Source: Arbacia lixula
Taxonomy: Eukaryota; Echinodermata; Echinoidea; Arbacioida; Arbaciidae
Assembly (NCBI GenBank): GCA_963669155.1
Contig: OZ022586.1
Coordinates: 19,026,785-19,090,784 of the forward strand
DNA length: 64,000 nucleotides
Reading direction: 5' to 3'
Positions 22,301-33,658 of the stretch are shown piece by piece. The position numbers and the translations under genes are program-made. Below the pieces are notes generated by a model, which worked only from the letters and a program-made list of their open reading frames with translations, ran no database searches and had not been told where the DNA came from. The first letter of the stretch is position 1. Each line of letters begins with the position of its first letter.

Positions 22301-23219
22301 TTCATAGGAAGATATATAAATTACATGATGTATTCGATAGTGAAGGCAAATTTAAATCAAATAGGGATTTTCTAAGGTTGGGGTTAAATGAAGCAGAAAT
22401 AATCAAGCTTCACCAACTATTTAAATGCATTCCATTGACATGAAAAGGTCTTCTGGAGAAAAATTATTTGTGTAGGGACACTGATTTAAATTTAGAACTC
22501 GTGTTTAATGGAAGAGATACTTTGATAAGCGTTAGATAAAACAAATATGTGACATTGTTGAACATGAAAATAGAAGAGTCATATCCAGTTAAACATTTAG
22601 AGAGGATATATAATTATTCCGAAAAAGACATTCATACAACACTATTAAGACCTGGGAAGTGTACTTTAAATAGTAAGTTAAGAGAATTTCAATTTAAAAT
22701 GTTACATGAACTTATATATACTAGGAAACATCTGTATGCATCTAAATTTTCAATTAGTAATATATGCTCTTTTTGTGGTCAACATGAAGAGACCTATGAG
22801 CATCTGTTTTTCACTTGTGGAAAAATTAGATTGTGGTGATTTATTCAATGTATTGGATATTAAAAATATAAACTGGGAGGGAATTCATATTGGTATAAAA
22901 GTTTTAGATGTAGGGAAGGCCAGTTAATTAATCACAATTTACTTTTAATCAAATATATGATTTTTATTTATAGTTGATCCAAAAATAAACCCCCCACTCC
23001 TCAAGAAATTAAACAAAGAATATGGGAAGATGAACGAGAGCAAAGAAAATTAGCTGAAGAGCGAGGTACATTAACATACCACCTAAGGAAATGGGAGAAC
23101 TTTCATACATAAGAACAGTGAGGCGAATATATCTATTTTTTTTTGTTGATTACAAAAAAAATGCTGGAACGGCTGTAATTGCACTACTTTTGCATATATC
23201 CTTCGGTACACTTGTTTAG

Positions 23220-23259
<40 letters not shown>

Positions 23260-23470
23260 TTTGTGTGTGTGTGTGTGTATGTGTGTGTGTGTAAGGGTGC
23301 GTATGTGTGTGGGAGATTAAATAGACAAAATCTTTCTCTCAAGATTCTTGATTGTACAACAGTTTTTTTGGTAAACAATATGTGAAAAGGTACTTTTTGT
23401 CTTTGTTTCTATAACTATTGCAATTTTTGTTTAATTCAAAATATCAATGTACAATGTATGAAGATTATGT
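19390..23470 (+). pseudogene. L1/Tx1-like non-LTR retrotransposon, decayed
   Basis: In order: APE-type endonuclease (NxxGIRE near 19460, 'LQETHSTRDIEDRWK' near 19535 in shifted frames, 'RLIIANVYFP' near 19745, 'MGGDFNMIRD' near 19863); linker and RT ('NKTPGNDGLSVEFY' near 20830, 'MAIDFEKAFDSVSH' near 21212, 'GVRQGEPLSPYLFI' near 21382, 'YADDITLFV' near 21513 just after an in-frame TAA); and a C-terminal zinc-ribbon region ('CSFCGQHEETYEHLFFTC', 22764-22817). Several frameshifts and stops make it inactive. The 3' UTR holds a (GT)n at 23223-23290. The clade call comes from the 'KTPGxDGL' and FxxCxxCxxxxET-HLF style motifs. Confidence 0.85.
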
Positions 23471-23866
23471 AATAATGATTCGTTTAATTGATTTGAGAGA
23501 AAATAGAAAAAATATCTTTAAAAATAAAAGTTATCGTTGTTTAATTGATTTGAGAGAAAATAAAACAAGTTATCGGACAGAACTATTGCAATGTGATATC
23601 AAAATGATTCCCTCGCGATGTAGAAATAAATGCAGGATTTCAAACTTGTTGAATGTTCATTTATCTGTGTTAACCGGATATATTTATCTAATATATCTAA
23701 CTAACCGGAATTTAGTTGGGATATTGTTAGTCCCACTTATGCTAGTTTATTGCATAATGAACATCAATCACAAAATATTTCTGCTCTTTTTCATTTTGTC
23801 CTGATCTTTGTTTTTTTGTCTCCTTTTATCACTTTCTTTTCATAATTTTTCATTTCCCGTGAATGC

Positions 23867-23868
23867 AG
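23867..23868 (+). promoter_or_regulatory. Probable 3' splice site of a 5' UTR intron (LRR-Ig gene)
   Basis: A pyrimidine-rich stretch (23810-23855) leads to 'gtgaatgcag/gactcc', a good acceptor 55 bases before the likely start codon. It implies a non-coding first exon upstream, not located. Confidence 0.5.
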
Positions 23869-23923
23869 GACTCCTCTCGCTTCCTACATTTCATCTTTTC
23901 TAATGCAAGGGGGGGCGAAAAAG

Positions 23924-26900
23924 ATGGCGGCGGACACACATTCCCAACTGAGATGGGTACAACTTGTTGTTTTTCTCGTTTTGCTTCGCCTCATTGAGTC
24001 CCAAGAGACAGACATATGTAAAATATGCTCTTGTGACCGGGATGTCACCAGTATCAACTGCATCCGGATGTTAAAAACGACCTGGGATCTTACGGATGGC
24101 CTACGCTTCTTTCACACGTCAGAGGAATTTCCTTCGTTTCACGGATGTGACAATGTGACGAGACTTGATCTTTCACACAACCTTCTCCGCTCGGTCAATG
24201 GCTCCATCTTTCTCCAACTTTCTGCTCTAGACGCACTTTCTATTGATCACAATATCCTAGAGTATATTCCAACGTTCCCTTCTTTGGAGATGTTACGCTA
24301 TCTTGGGTTAAGCTTCAATGCCATTCAAGATATCCCCTTTGTCTTCAGCTCAAGGGTACCTAATCTCCAACACTTGAGCATAGCGTCTAACAAACTACGT
24401 CAGATTACTGGGGAACTGTTTCCCTCACTTCTGACTCATCTCGACTTGACAGCAAACCTTATCCAAACCGTTAACAGGGAGTCCTTTGCTGGGCTTGAAA
24501 GACTTATTTTGCTTCATTTGACTAAAAATCGTATTTCCTATATTCCTGAGGGCACATTCTCTCTCCCTAACCTTACATACATATACCTAAATCATAACAG
24601 AATTTCAGCTATTGAAAATCTGTCCCTTCCAACTTATCTCCACACTCTAATACTCACAGGAAACAAGCTCAAAAATCTAAGTGCGTTAGCATACACTACT
24701 CATTTGACAAAAGTCGTTCTTTGTAACCAAAGAGGCAGCATTTCGCAAAATATGATTCCCCTTCTCCCCAGTTTAGAGACCGCAATATTAAATAATGTCA
24801 CTTCTAGCGACTTCTTGAGTACTATTCTGACAAGGGCACCCATTCTTGGGCGCCTGGAGGTGACAAACGGACACATACCCCATGTACAGCTGGTGAAACA
24901 CTACTTCCTTACCTTTCTCAACCTTTCTTCAAATTCTATCAAAACCATTGAGCATTTCACGAACATTTCCCCTCTTACTGAGATCACATTGTCCAATAAT
25001 CAAATAAAAGTAATCCCAGATTTAAGTGGCCTCTGGAGTTTGAAGGTAATAGACATGAACAGAAATGAAATCACTGCTCTAGACGCTAACAGGTTTCGCA
25101 ACTTATCTAATCTACGGTTGATTGCCATGGTGGACAACCTAATTGTATCGATTGTTGGACGTTTCGACAATCCAAAAGTATACGGAATTTTTCTTAACAG
25201 AAATTACATCACAGGGGTGGATTTCGATATGTTCTCGCATCTGCCAGCACTTGACACGTTGCGAATTGATGAAAACCAATTGACACTGGCATCTAACCTG
25301 ACGAATATGTTAAGCCTTCAATGGATGGTCTGTCAGGCAAATGCAATATCAAAAGTTGATCAACATTCTTTTAGAAATCTTAACAATTTGATTCATCTGG
25401 ATCTTTCTAAAAATAATATCCATTATATCTCAAAGTTCGCGTTTCTCCCAAGACTCTCGTTCTTAATCCTTAATGATAATCCGATAGTGTTCATTGGCAC
25501 TGATACCTTTTCTTTCATGTCCAGTCTGAATACATTGTTTCTACAAAATACGACCTTACGAAACTTCCCCTCTCATGGATTGAGTTTGTTGGAAGTAATG
25601 CATTTTGGTTGGAATAAATTGTCCTCGATACCTAATAATATTGCGAAATCATTCCCTTATCTACGTTTTCTCGATCTCAGTCACAATCACATTGATAGTA
25701 TCAATGCTGATGTGCTGAGAGGACTATCATATATAAATTCTTTGAAAATAAATGACAATCTAATTCCTCGATTTGATATCAACTGCTCTGCACTCACTGA
25801 TTTATATACCTTTCATGTTGACCTTACTTCACTCATGCCGTCCTGCATCGCAGATTTAGCTAAGATACCATTTCTTTCCATCCGAGGTGGCCACGTATTC
25901 AGGGTTCCTGATACCATCATGTGTCACCATGGTTCCGTTACTCTAGAAGGAGTGCAAATTGACAAAACTAACGACACGTGCATGGAGTCCACTCGAGCAA
26001 TACACTTAATAACTGTAACAGCGCTAATCTTACGCAATGTGTCTTTGAACGGTTTTGATGGACCTGACGGTGATAGGTTGATGAGCACAGGGACATTTAC
26101 ATTTGTTGAGAGTGGTCTGACAGATATTCCAAATTGGTATGGCCCAGAGATTACTTCCCTGAACTTCAGCATTAATCGTCTGCAAACACTCAATATTTCG
26201 AAATTTGTGGTGCAGTTTCCCCTTGTTAGCAATTTGTACCTCGCGCACAATCGCATTAAGTTGTTAACTGGATGTAATGCACATGCATATACATTCCATC
26301 CTCTCAAAGTGCTCTATCTATCTGGGAACGATTTGATGCACTTTCCTGGATGGAATTGCCGTGCAGCATTTTACGGACTTTTCTACACCCTAAAAGTACT
26401 TAAGTTAACCAGTAATTCTCTCACAAATATAGAACGTGAATTAGTACCTGTAACTGGTAGAACAACGCGTCCTTTGGAGATTCAAATTTTCGTGACAGAC
26501 AACAATCTGATATGCGACTGTTCTCAACACTTGTTACTCGAAACAGAAGATATTATCACCATCTATGGTACCTGTTTCTCTACACTACTTGAATCTCGAA
26601 TGGAGCTGATGCACTCGATAAATGATTTTGCTTGCCCGCTATCTCTCGCCCACGACAAGGCATGTGCCATTGGAGAGAATGCAAGCGTTATCATCCAATG
26701 TCCTGTGACGTCACACCCATCACCTCGCATCCAATGGATCGTTCAGCAGTCTTCTGACGAGAACTCTCTCTCGCCAAACCATGCGTTAGTGTCCATTGGA
26801 GATTCCCGAGTACGTCTCGTACAGGACTGGCTCGAATTCACACCCAATCATTCTAACATTCATGATCGAGTATCGGTAGCATGTCGTGCCTTTGACGTTT

Positions 26901-27169
26901 GGAATAATTCGGCCATTCTCGTAGTTGACGCACTGATTTCCTTCCAGGGTAAGGACAGGGGGGACTCTGGAAATATATCCGTAGTCTGTGAGATACCAGA
27001 TATGGATTCTAGACGTGCGATGTCAACCGATTTTGGAGGAATAACCGATATGAACATGAGCACGCCAACCTCTTTGATAAATGTCACAATTTCGAAGAGC
27101 GCACCTCGCAGTGACTTTGTAGGAATACTCATATGGTTACTTTGGTGGACATTTATGGTGATCATGTAA
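23924..27169 (+). CDS. Leucine-rich repeat and immunoglobulin domain surface protein
   Basis: Single large exon, 1081 codons from the ATG at 23924. An ATG seven codons upstream (23903) has a poor context; 23924 has A at -3 and G at +4. Order: signal peptide (hydrophobic VQLVVFLVLLRLI), LRRNT cap CKICSCDRDVTSINC, then more than twenty LRRs (LxxLxLxxNxI pattern) to about residue 860, LRRCT cap beginning NNLICDCS, and an Ig-like domain (CPVTSHPSPRIQW then VACRAF, residues ~925-1010). The read-through C-terminus is SDFVGILIWLLWWTFMVIM, a hydrophobic end with no basic tail, as in GPI-anchored proteins. Family knowledge: such ectodomains act in adhesion, neural recognition or immunity; ligand unknown. 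A donor CAGG/GTAAGG at 26948/26949, just after the Ig domain, could splice to the exon at 33659. I do not recognise an orthologue. Confidence 0.87.
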   Translation: MAADTHSQLRWVQLVVFLVLLRLIESQETDICKICSCDRDVTSINCIRMLKTTWDLTDGLRFFHTSEEFPSFHGCDNVTRLDLSHNLLRSVNGSIFLQLSALDALSIDHNILEYIPTFPSLEMLRYLGLSFNAIQDIPFVFSSRVPNLQHLSIASNKLRQITGELFPSLLTHLDLTANLIQTVNRESFAGLERLILLHLTKNRISYIPEGTFSLPNLTYIYLNHNRISAIENLSLPTYLHTLILTGNKLKNLSALAYTTHLTKVVLCNQRGSISQNMIPLLPSLETAILNNVTSSDFLSTILTRAPILGRLEVTNGHIPHVQLVKHYFLTFLNLSSNSIKTIEHFTNISPLTEITLSNNQIKVIPDLSGLWSLKVIDMNRNEITALDANRFRNLSNLRLIAMVDNLIVSIVGRFDNPKVYGIFLNRNYITGVDFDMFSHLPALDTLRIDENQLTLASNLTNMLSLQWMVCQANAISKVDQHSFRNLNNLIHLDLSKNNIHYISKFAFLPRLSFLILNDNPIVFIGTDTFSFMSSLNTLFLQNTTLRNFPSHGLSLLEVMHFGWNKLSSIPNNIAKSFPYLRFLDLSHNHIDSINADVLRGLSYINSLKINDNLIPRFDINCSALTDLYTFHVDLTSLMPSCIADLAKIPFLSIRGGHVFRVPDTIMCHHGSVTLEGVQIDKTNDTCMESTRAIHLITVTALILRNVSLNGFDGPDGDRLMSTGTFTFVESGLTDIPNWYGPEITSLNFSINRLQTLNISKFVVQFPLVSNLYLAHNRIKLLTGCNAHAYTFHPLKVLYLSGNDLMHFPGWNCRAAFYGLFYTLKVLKLTSNSLTNIERELVPVTGRTTRPLEIQIFVTDNNLICDCSQHLLLETEDIITIYGTCFSTLLESRMELMHSINDFACPLSLAHDKACAIGENASVIIQCPVTSHPSPRIQWIVQQSSDENSLSPNHALVSIGDSRVRLVQDWLEFTPNHSNIHDRVSVACRAFDVWNNSAILVVDALISFQGKDRGDSGNISVVCEIPDMDSRRAMSTDFGGITDMNMSTPTSLINVTISKSAPRSDFVGILIWLLWWTFMVIM

Positions 27170-28075
27170 TGCCAACGTATGTAATTATTTCAGCTATGGC
27201 GCGACGAAACCTGATATATATATGTACCACGGGGCTTGTTCTCATTCACATTCTGTGTACAGTGTTTCAGTGATCCATGCTATCATCGGAGGGATGGGGG
27301 ATTAGAAATCCGTTTGGAATTGCCTAAGATATGAATAGAATCCCTACGAAAACTTAATATTGCCAACGTTCACGGAGAGATGCTAGTAAATAACACCAAT
27401 GTACGCGAAATTCTCAATGTCTTTATTTCGTTTTAAATCATTGTTTAGCAGCCTACATTGTGATGACATTGCAAATTTCAAGACCACAATCTAAGTATAT
27501 TTCATTATTATGTCGTTCTCTCATAGTTCTGTTTTACTTATATATAATATTTTCTGATAATTCATAATGAATCTTGTCATGGTACTTTGAGATATGATAA
27601 AAATTTAGTGGTCAAAACTGTATTTCAATACGTTATGGAAACGGTTTATTTAAGTTGTGTATTAGGTAAGATTGGACCTATTATTTCATATTCGCTGGCA
27701 GATATCTTTTCAGGAAAAGCTTGACTTTTTTAATACAATCTTATGTGGTTTGATTTCATTCAAATTGATTATAATGTGTTTTAAATAGTCACATTATATA
27801 ATTATATAATCTTTATTTCACATTATTAATGTATCTATGGTGTTATAAATGCATCATATTGTCTTCACAAATGGTTGATAATATTGATTATAATTTAGTG
27901 AGAGAATATTCCATTGTAAATATTTCACATTAAGATTTCATATTTATCACGAATTTCAATATCAAGAAGTCCTACAAGACTGAAAGGGGGAAGTGTGGGT
28001 TTGATCGTCCCGAAAAGGAACAAAAGAGTATAGAACGTGCAAATCATATGTGGATTTTTTTCCGCTGCTCAATAG
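27170..28075. other. 3' UTR or intron of the LRR-Ig gene, no further feature
   Basis: AT-rich, no coding frame and no clear AATAAA in the first kilobase. If the splice at 26949 is used, the whole 26949-33658 span is intron; if not, the 3' end may lie far downstream (AATAAA cluster at 29960-29985). Confidence 0.4.
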
Positions 28076-28079
28076 TCGT

Positions 28080-28430
28080 TATTATATAGACATGCATTTG
28101 AGACAGGGTGGTCCTTTTGCAAGTCAAAGAAATACAATGTTGTAAAAACTACGGGAAATGGACAACAATGCCGGTGGTAATGCGAATACAGCGTAGTGCT
28201 TGGGGTGTCGGTGTGCACTGCGCCGCTATCCGCTGAATGAGGACTATAATTATGGTCACTAGGATAACGCGCGTTTCAAACGTAAAACGGGGTAGCTTGT
28301 TTTTTCACTTTTCCTGAAAAGTTTCGGGAAGCTAGGACTGTGAAATTTCATGCACGTTTTGTGATGGGGTATGCTTCTGATTCCTGCCGAGTTTCATGAC
28401 TTTCGCAAATGGGACACCTTGTCTTTAAAT
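28080..28430. repeat. Dispersed repeat, copy 1 of 2
   Basis: Related to 57770-58220: both contain a 'ccttttgca-gtcaaa' block, then 'ttttttcacttttcctga' and 'gagtttcat-a' blocks in the same order. Diverged; class unknown. Confidence 0.5.
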
Positions 28431-29211
28431 GTGGTAGCTGTTACTAAGTTTGTCATGAATATGCTTAAACATTAGCTTAATTTGCATTATGCATGAGCGT
28501 AGAGCAAGCTGTGTATGATAAGATGTGTACAGTTATTAGATATAATTTATTATATTATTATTTCAAAGCCTCAACCTGTTGAAAAAACACTTGCTAGTGC
28601 CATGAAACTTGTTTTGTTATGGTAATCAATCATACCTAATCCCTTATCATTCTGTTCCAAACGACCGATAGTTAAAAAAAAAATGTGACAAACAGGATTC
28701 AAATGATATGGAAATGAGAATGGTGTACTTTATGCCCCCAGTATGATGGTTTAGTGTTAAATTATGTTTTCGATAGGTCTTGCGACCGAGACACGTAAGC
28801 CTAGAGTTTAGTTGATCCCAGCGTAGATCAAATTGTGAATTTGTCCTGTCAGTATTTCATGAATTTTTATAAACAGGCGCCATCATGAACTATCAATCTT
28901 TGGAATTTTAAAAGCTAAGGGTTGGAAAACCATTGATCCGTAGTCCCACTCTTGATCTGTAATTGAGTAAAATATACTTGATACATGTATACATTTAAAT
29001 ATTATTGGATGTTGTAATATGTTTGCTTCTGTCCCTGTTAGTTCATCTATTATAGCGTACTGATCAAATGTAATATTTGAAACTTGAAATAGTGATTATT
29101 CAACGCATGAGGTATGTACTAATTGCGTCTGTGCTACATATACGGAAAAGTAATTTTGATATTTCACTGTTTGCTCATCAGATTGATAAAATCAGAAAAA
29201 AAAAGCTTTAA
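28431..29211. other. Intron/intergenic, nothing recognised
   Basis: AT-rich, no frame over 60 codons that resembles a protein, no clear repeat. Confidence 0.45.
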
Positions 29212-29642
29212 AGGATAGTTCACCGTGAAGTTAAGTTGGTTTTTATAAAATCAGAAACATGCAAGAATTATATAATTATATGATTTTGTGACGTCACGTG
29301 CGACGTGCAGCTCTCCAATATGTTATGTGCTGTGTGATTCCATACATTGTTTTTATGTTTTTGATGAAAAAAAAAATTCGTTGAGGTAAATGTGTATAAA
29401 TGAGTCTCTAACGATTCATCAAATGCACGTGTAAAATAAAGCGTGTCCTTATGAGAAAATCAACATTTAAAAAAAAAGTACACAAGGTATGGGAGAGTAC
29501 CTCGCACGTGATGTCACAAAGACAAAACTTTAAACAATCGTAACTGATCCTTTGTCGGGTTTTCATTAATCCTTAACTGATATGTTCCGTTCATTAGTCT
29601 GCTTTTATCAAAACCAACTTAATTTCAGGGTAAACTATCCCT
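29212..29642. mobile_element. TTAA-flanked MITE, copy A (Kolobok/piggyBac-like)
   Basis: Ends AGGATAGTTCACC and complement GGTAAACTATCCCT, each abutting TTAA. The arms stay complementary for about 200 bp. One arm includes TGACGTCACGTG (29289), the other the matching CACGTGATGTCA near 29504. Related copies at 31966-32475 and 60472-60785. Confidence 0.8.
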
Positions 29643-31150
29643 TTAAATTGAACTTGTAATATATATGCAATTAATTTATATTACTTTAGATCAACTTTTA
29701 AAGCTATGTACACTTGTGTTACAAAAAGAGTTAATTGTCCTCTTCTCTGGATTATTCTTTTAATTCAGGTAAGAGCTGATCTCTTCTTTTAACCATTACT
29801 TGAAAGTTAATGTGAGCCTTAGGATGCAAATGTTATACATGTATATAATTATCAAATTGTCATGATTGTCTTTGGTATGTGAGTTGTTCGATGTACCCAG
29901 GCCCCCGGGGAGAACAATGTCTTGCTTACGAGGCCACCCTGGTAAAAGAAGACGCAATGAATTAATAAATAAATGAATAAATAAAATATCTTGAAATTTG
30001 CGTTCGAATTGGACGGAATCAATCGAATCGACTATCAGGGCGATTCATATTTGTGTCAAAGGGTATAATGTATGTAAGCTACATGTAAAATAAAAAACGA
30101 TGTACCGTATATGAAGAAAACAGTTGACTTTATAATAAGTATTGTGTATGTGCGTTTGTCTATATACGTAGCTGCTACTGTGTAAGTGCTCGAATGTGTG
30201 CGAATATGTACGCCTGAGTGAGTGAGTGCGTGTGTGTGTGTTGTGTGTATGTGAAATAGCACATAGGGTTAGAGTGGTGTGTATGTGTGTGTGTCTAGGT
30301 GAGTGTGTGTTTGTGTGTGTGTTTGTGTGTGAGTATGTATGTGAGTGTGTATGTGTGGGGGTGGGGTGGACTTACATGTTTTTGTGTGGGGTAGATTTAT
30401 ATGTTCGGGGGTCGGGGAAGGGGGTATCAGAAAAGATTTCATTCTTATGTATTATGGAATTGCTTTATTATCATTACTATTATACATTTTTTTAAGCATT
30501 ATGATTATTACATGTATTCTATTTAAGAGGAATATAATTTATAAGATGCATACTCAAGTAGAATATGGCACATTTATTTCAATTAATACAAGGTTTTATT
30601 GTATCGAAAAAGTGGCTTGTATGTGTACTAATTTATTACAATCCAATGTTGCTATCAATATACTACTGTTGTATGATGTAGTAATGAATATTTGTATGTA
30701 TTACATTCTGTCAATGGTGAAAGTTGGCAATGAACCCACAACAACCGTCGCAATTTCCCCGTCTACCGCCCTCTACTGGGACTTCTTCTATTTCCCATCA
30801 TATCTCGGGCAGGCTTCCAACATACATGTATTTTTTTCCGAGTTGCAATTTTGTTTTGGCGTCCGTCTGTATGTCCGTCCGTGAAAGTCCCAATGGAGCT
30901 GAAGATCCTCCGAATTAATGATTCGGGGAAGCATAATCGAATAAATTGATTTTATTCAAGGATTATAACTACTCTCCCTTGGCGTTTTTATCAATTTGTT
31001 TTGAATTTTCATTTACACTTTCTGCGCCATCTGAACCTCATATATTCTTTAATGGATACATGTATATGTTTAAGCGAAGCGATGAACTAGATAATGAGGT
31101 ATTATGAACAAATTTTAACAAACGGCCAAGATTAGCATCCCAGCAATAAA
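29643..31150. other. Intron/intergenic with GT-rich tract
   Basis: 30225-30365 is a (GT)n-rich low-complexity run. The frames through 30226-30918 are products of that run and are not protein-like. Nothing else seen. Confidence 0.5.
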
Positions 31151-31164
31151 AAGTAGGCCTACAT

Positions 31165-31190
<26 letters not shown>

Positions 31191-31195
<5 letters not shown>

Positions 31196-31646
31196 GTGAG
31201 AAATTATACATATACAACAGCTTTGGCAACTCTTTTATTCAAATATTTTGTGAAAGAAATGGATGAAGAGAACAATGGTAGGCGTAGCTTAAATCAAGGT
31301 TCCCCAGAGCTATCTACCCTTTGGAAAAATTGGTGATGCCGAAAAAATGTCTCTGCCGGGAATCGAACCCGGGCCTCCAGCTTTGAACGCCGGTGCCTTA
31401 ACCACTAGACCACAGAGACGGGTTAGTGGCCAAGGCGACCCCGATTCGATTGACCGTCAGATTGACAAATTCTCGACACTATACCAATTATAATTTCCTT
31501 TGTTGGGTGCAGGTGAGTTTTGAACAATGACAAGCCGCCATGCCTCAGCTGGATCAAAGCTATTACTTTGATGCAGTACATGTATGGGAGAAAGTATATA
31601 AATGTGAGAAATTATACATATACAACAGCTTTGGCAACTCTTGTGA
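31191..31646 (-). repeat. tRNA-headed short element, copy C
   Basis: Best-preserved copy. Both ends carry 'gagaaattatacatatacaa' (31197 and 31607), a direct terminal repeat of ~45 bp. It lies between two (AT)n tracts (31153-31190, 31650-31708). The tRNA-like head is internal (31349-31419), not at an end, which is unlike a standard SINE. Confidence 0.8.
31349..31419 (-). tRNA. tRNA-like sequence with UCA anticodon loop, second intact copy
   Basis: Same 71-nt cloverleaf as 7174-7244 with one change in the variable region. The anticodon loop GTTCAAA is identical (anticodon at 31386-31384). A and B boxes are intact. Repeat-associated. Confidence 0.7.
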
Positions 31647-31649
31647 TAT

Positions 31650-31701
<52 letters not shown>

Positions 31702-31965
31702 ATATATATAAATATACATAATCATATCATATAACATATTGGTATTTCACGTTTCCTCATGTCACGAACGTGATAACATATACCATCAGAAATATCCACC
31801 ACAACTTTCATGACGAATGATGACGTCACATCTGTTGCCAATTTGCCTTGTTCTGAATCTACTACCAATAGGCTCGGTACTAAAGGTGAGAACTATTATG
31901 ATCATTGTGTCCTCGCTCAGCCAAGTCTCACACCAATCAAAACATTGTGTAGCTTATTTTGTGTT

Positions 31966-32475
31966 AGGATAAGATCTTTAATTCACCCTGTAGTCAAGTT
32001 GGTTTCAATAAAAGCAAAAACATTAAGAAAAAACATATTAGTGAAGGTTTGACGAAAATCCGCCAAAGGATAAAAAAGTTATGATCTTTTGAAATTTCAA
32101 TTTTGTGACGTCACGTGGGAGGTGCTCTCACCTTGTTGTGTATGATTCCATGAATTGTCCTTTTCTGTTTTGGGCAACGAAATGATTTGTTTTCATAGAG
32201 GTATATGTGCAAAACGGATTTCTTATAACATATCAAATGCACAGATAAAAGGGAACATTTCTTTTTTTTTTAGAAAATGCACATTTTCAAACATAATACA
32301 CAACAATAATACAGGAGAGTACCTCGCACGTGATGTCACAAAATCACAACTTTAAAAGATTATAAGTTTCTTATCCTTTAACAGATTTTCATCAAACCTT
32401 CACTAATATGTTCCTTTCATGTGACTGATATTATTGAAACCAACTTAATTTCTGGGTGAGCTATTCGTATAAATA
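31966..32475. mobile_element. TTAA-flanked MITE, copy B
   Basis: Same family as 29212-29642: 'attcaccctgtagtcaagtt' at the left, 'accaacttaatttctgggtg' at the right, and an internal TGACGTCACGTG at 32106. Outer few bases are degraded. Confidence 0.7.
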
Positions 32476-32499
32476 GAAACTGAACATATTCTGAATTAT

Positions 32500-32835
32500 A
32501 CCATTGACACCTGTCAATAATAATAATGATAATACATAGAATTTATATATCGCATTTTCCATCTTGATTAGATGCTCAAGGCGCTTCAGAGCAAATTAAA
32601 GAGAAAAGAAAATACAATGCAGGTATGAACTTTACAAGTTAAAACATATATGGTTGTATGTAAAAAAAGCACTATTATACAGGTATGTCTTTAGGTTGCC
32701 CTTGAAGGTGGTCACTAAGGTCAGGGTTTTCAAACTCTGTGGAGGAGAATTCCACAGGGTTGGCCCTGCATGAGCAAAGGCCTGTTCTCCCCACGAATCT
32801 TTGAAAAGGGAACTTGCAAAAGACCGGATTTGGAG
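32500..32835. repeat. Dispersed repeat with 'atttatatatcgcattttcc' head
   Basis: Follows a short (ATA/ATG)n run. The sequence 'gatgctcaaggcgcttcaga' and 'gaattccacagggttggccc' is of a type often seen as high-copy repeats in marine invertebrates. Exact family not known to me. Confidence 0.5.
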
Positions 32836-32837
32836 GA

Positions 32838-33385
32838 TCCACTAGCAACTGCTATCACAGTGTCATCAATAATTCAAGATTTTCAAGATTCAAGATTCAA
32901 CTTTATTTTTCCACAAAATAAGACATCAAAACATATACATGCATAAAGTTCAAATACAATTATAACAAAACAAGAAATAATAAAAAACAATTCATTTATA
33001 GAGAGATTTTTTTTGTGGAGGGGTCCAAAAGAAGCAGGGCTTGTGTGTATTGGACCCCCGAATGAAAATAATAGAAATAGTGTAATATGTGCAAAACCTT
33101 TTTTTTATCTTTAACAACAACAAACAAACAGACAAAACCAAAAGAAATTATCGTGATGCATGATTAGATTCATTTTTCTTTAACGCAACATAACATGGAG
33201 AAGAAACAAACAACAAGAAAAAAAATTAATATACACAATTTCTTCTCTTAACGTTTACAGCTTAACCATAGAATATTAAGTGTCGAATTATAAAAAAAAA
33301 AATCGCTGTGATTGTTGTTGGTAATAAAAGATATGCATGATGCTTGTGGTATTTGCGATTCACAATGGCCATTGTTGTATTCTGA
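32838..33385. repeat. Interrupted copy of a 'cactgtgataacagttgcta' repeat family
   Basis: 32840-32875 ('actagcaactgctatcacag') and 33330-33385 ('cacaatggccattgttgtat') are the two halves of the repeat that is intact at 50160-50305 and related to 49030-49165. The 450 bp between them start with 'caagattcaagattcaactt', a separate insertion. Confidence 0.55.
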
Positions 33386-33658
33386 ATAATTTATTATTTG
33401 ATAAAAATCTTAAGGTCCAAATATGACAAAAAATTATAATCTTATTTAATCTTATTAAAAATTCAACTAATTAGAACAAGAATAATTATTGGGAAATGTC
33501 ACGATATTTGCTTGTTAACAATGACATCCTGTGAATTTATTATGTGTACATTTCAGCTTGATTTGAGTAAATGTTGTAACTTCTTTATCCGTATTTGCCC
33601 AACCTGTCAACAGTTTGTTTTCACACCTAGTAGTTGGATTGTCCATGCCTTTTTGAAG

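Noticed and set aside
23179..23385. Val/Cys-rich frame
   Set aside because: Translation of the (GT)n tract in the LINE 3' UTR.
30226..30884. Possible gene in the GT-rich tract
   Set aside because: Low-complexity Cys/Val translation from (GT)n, with no domain or conserved splice context.
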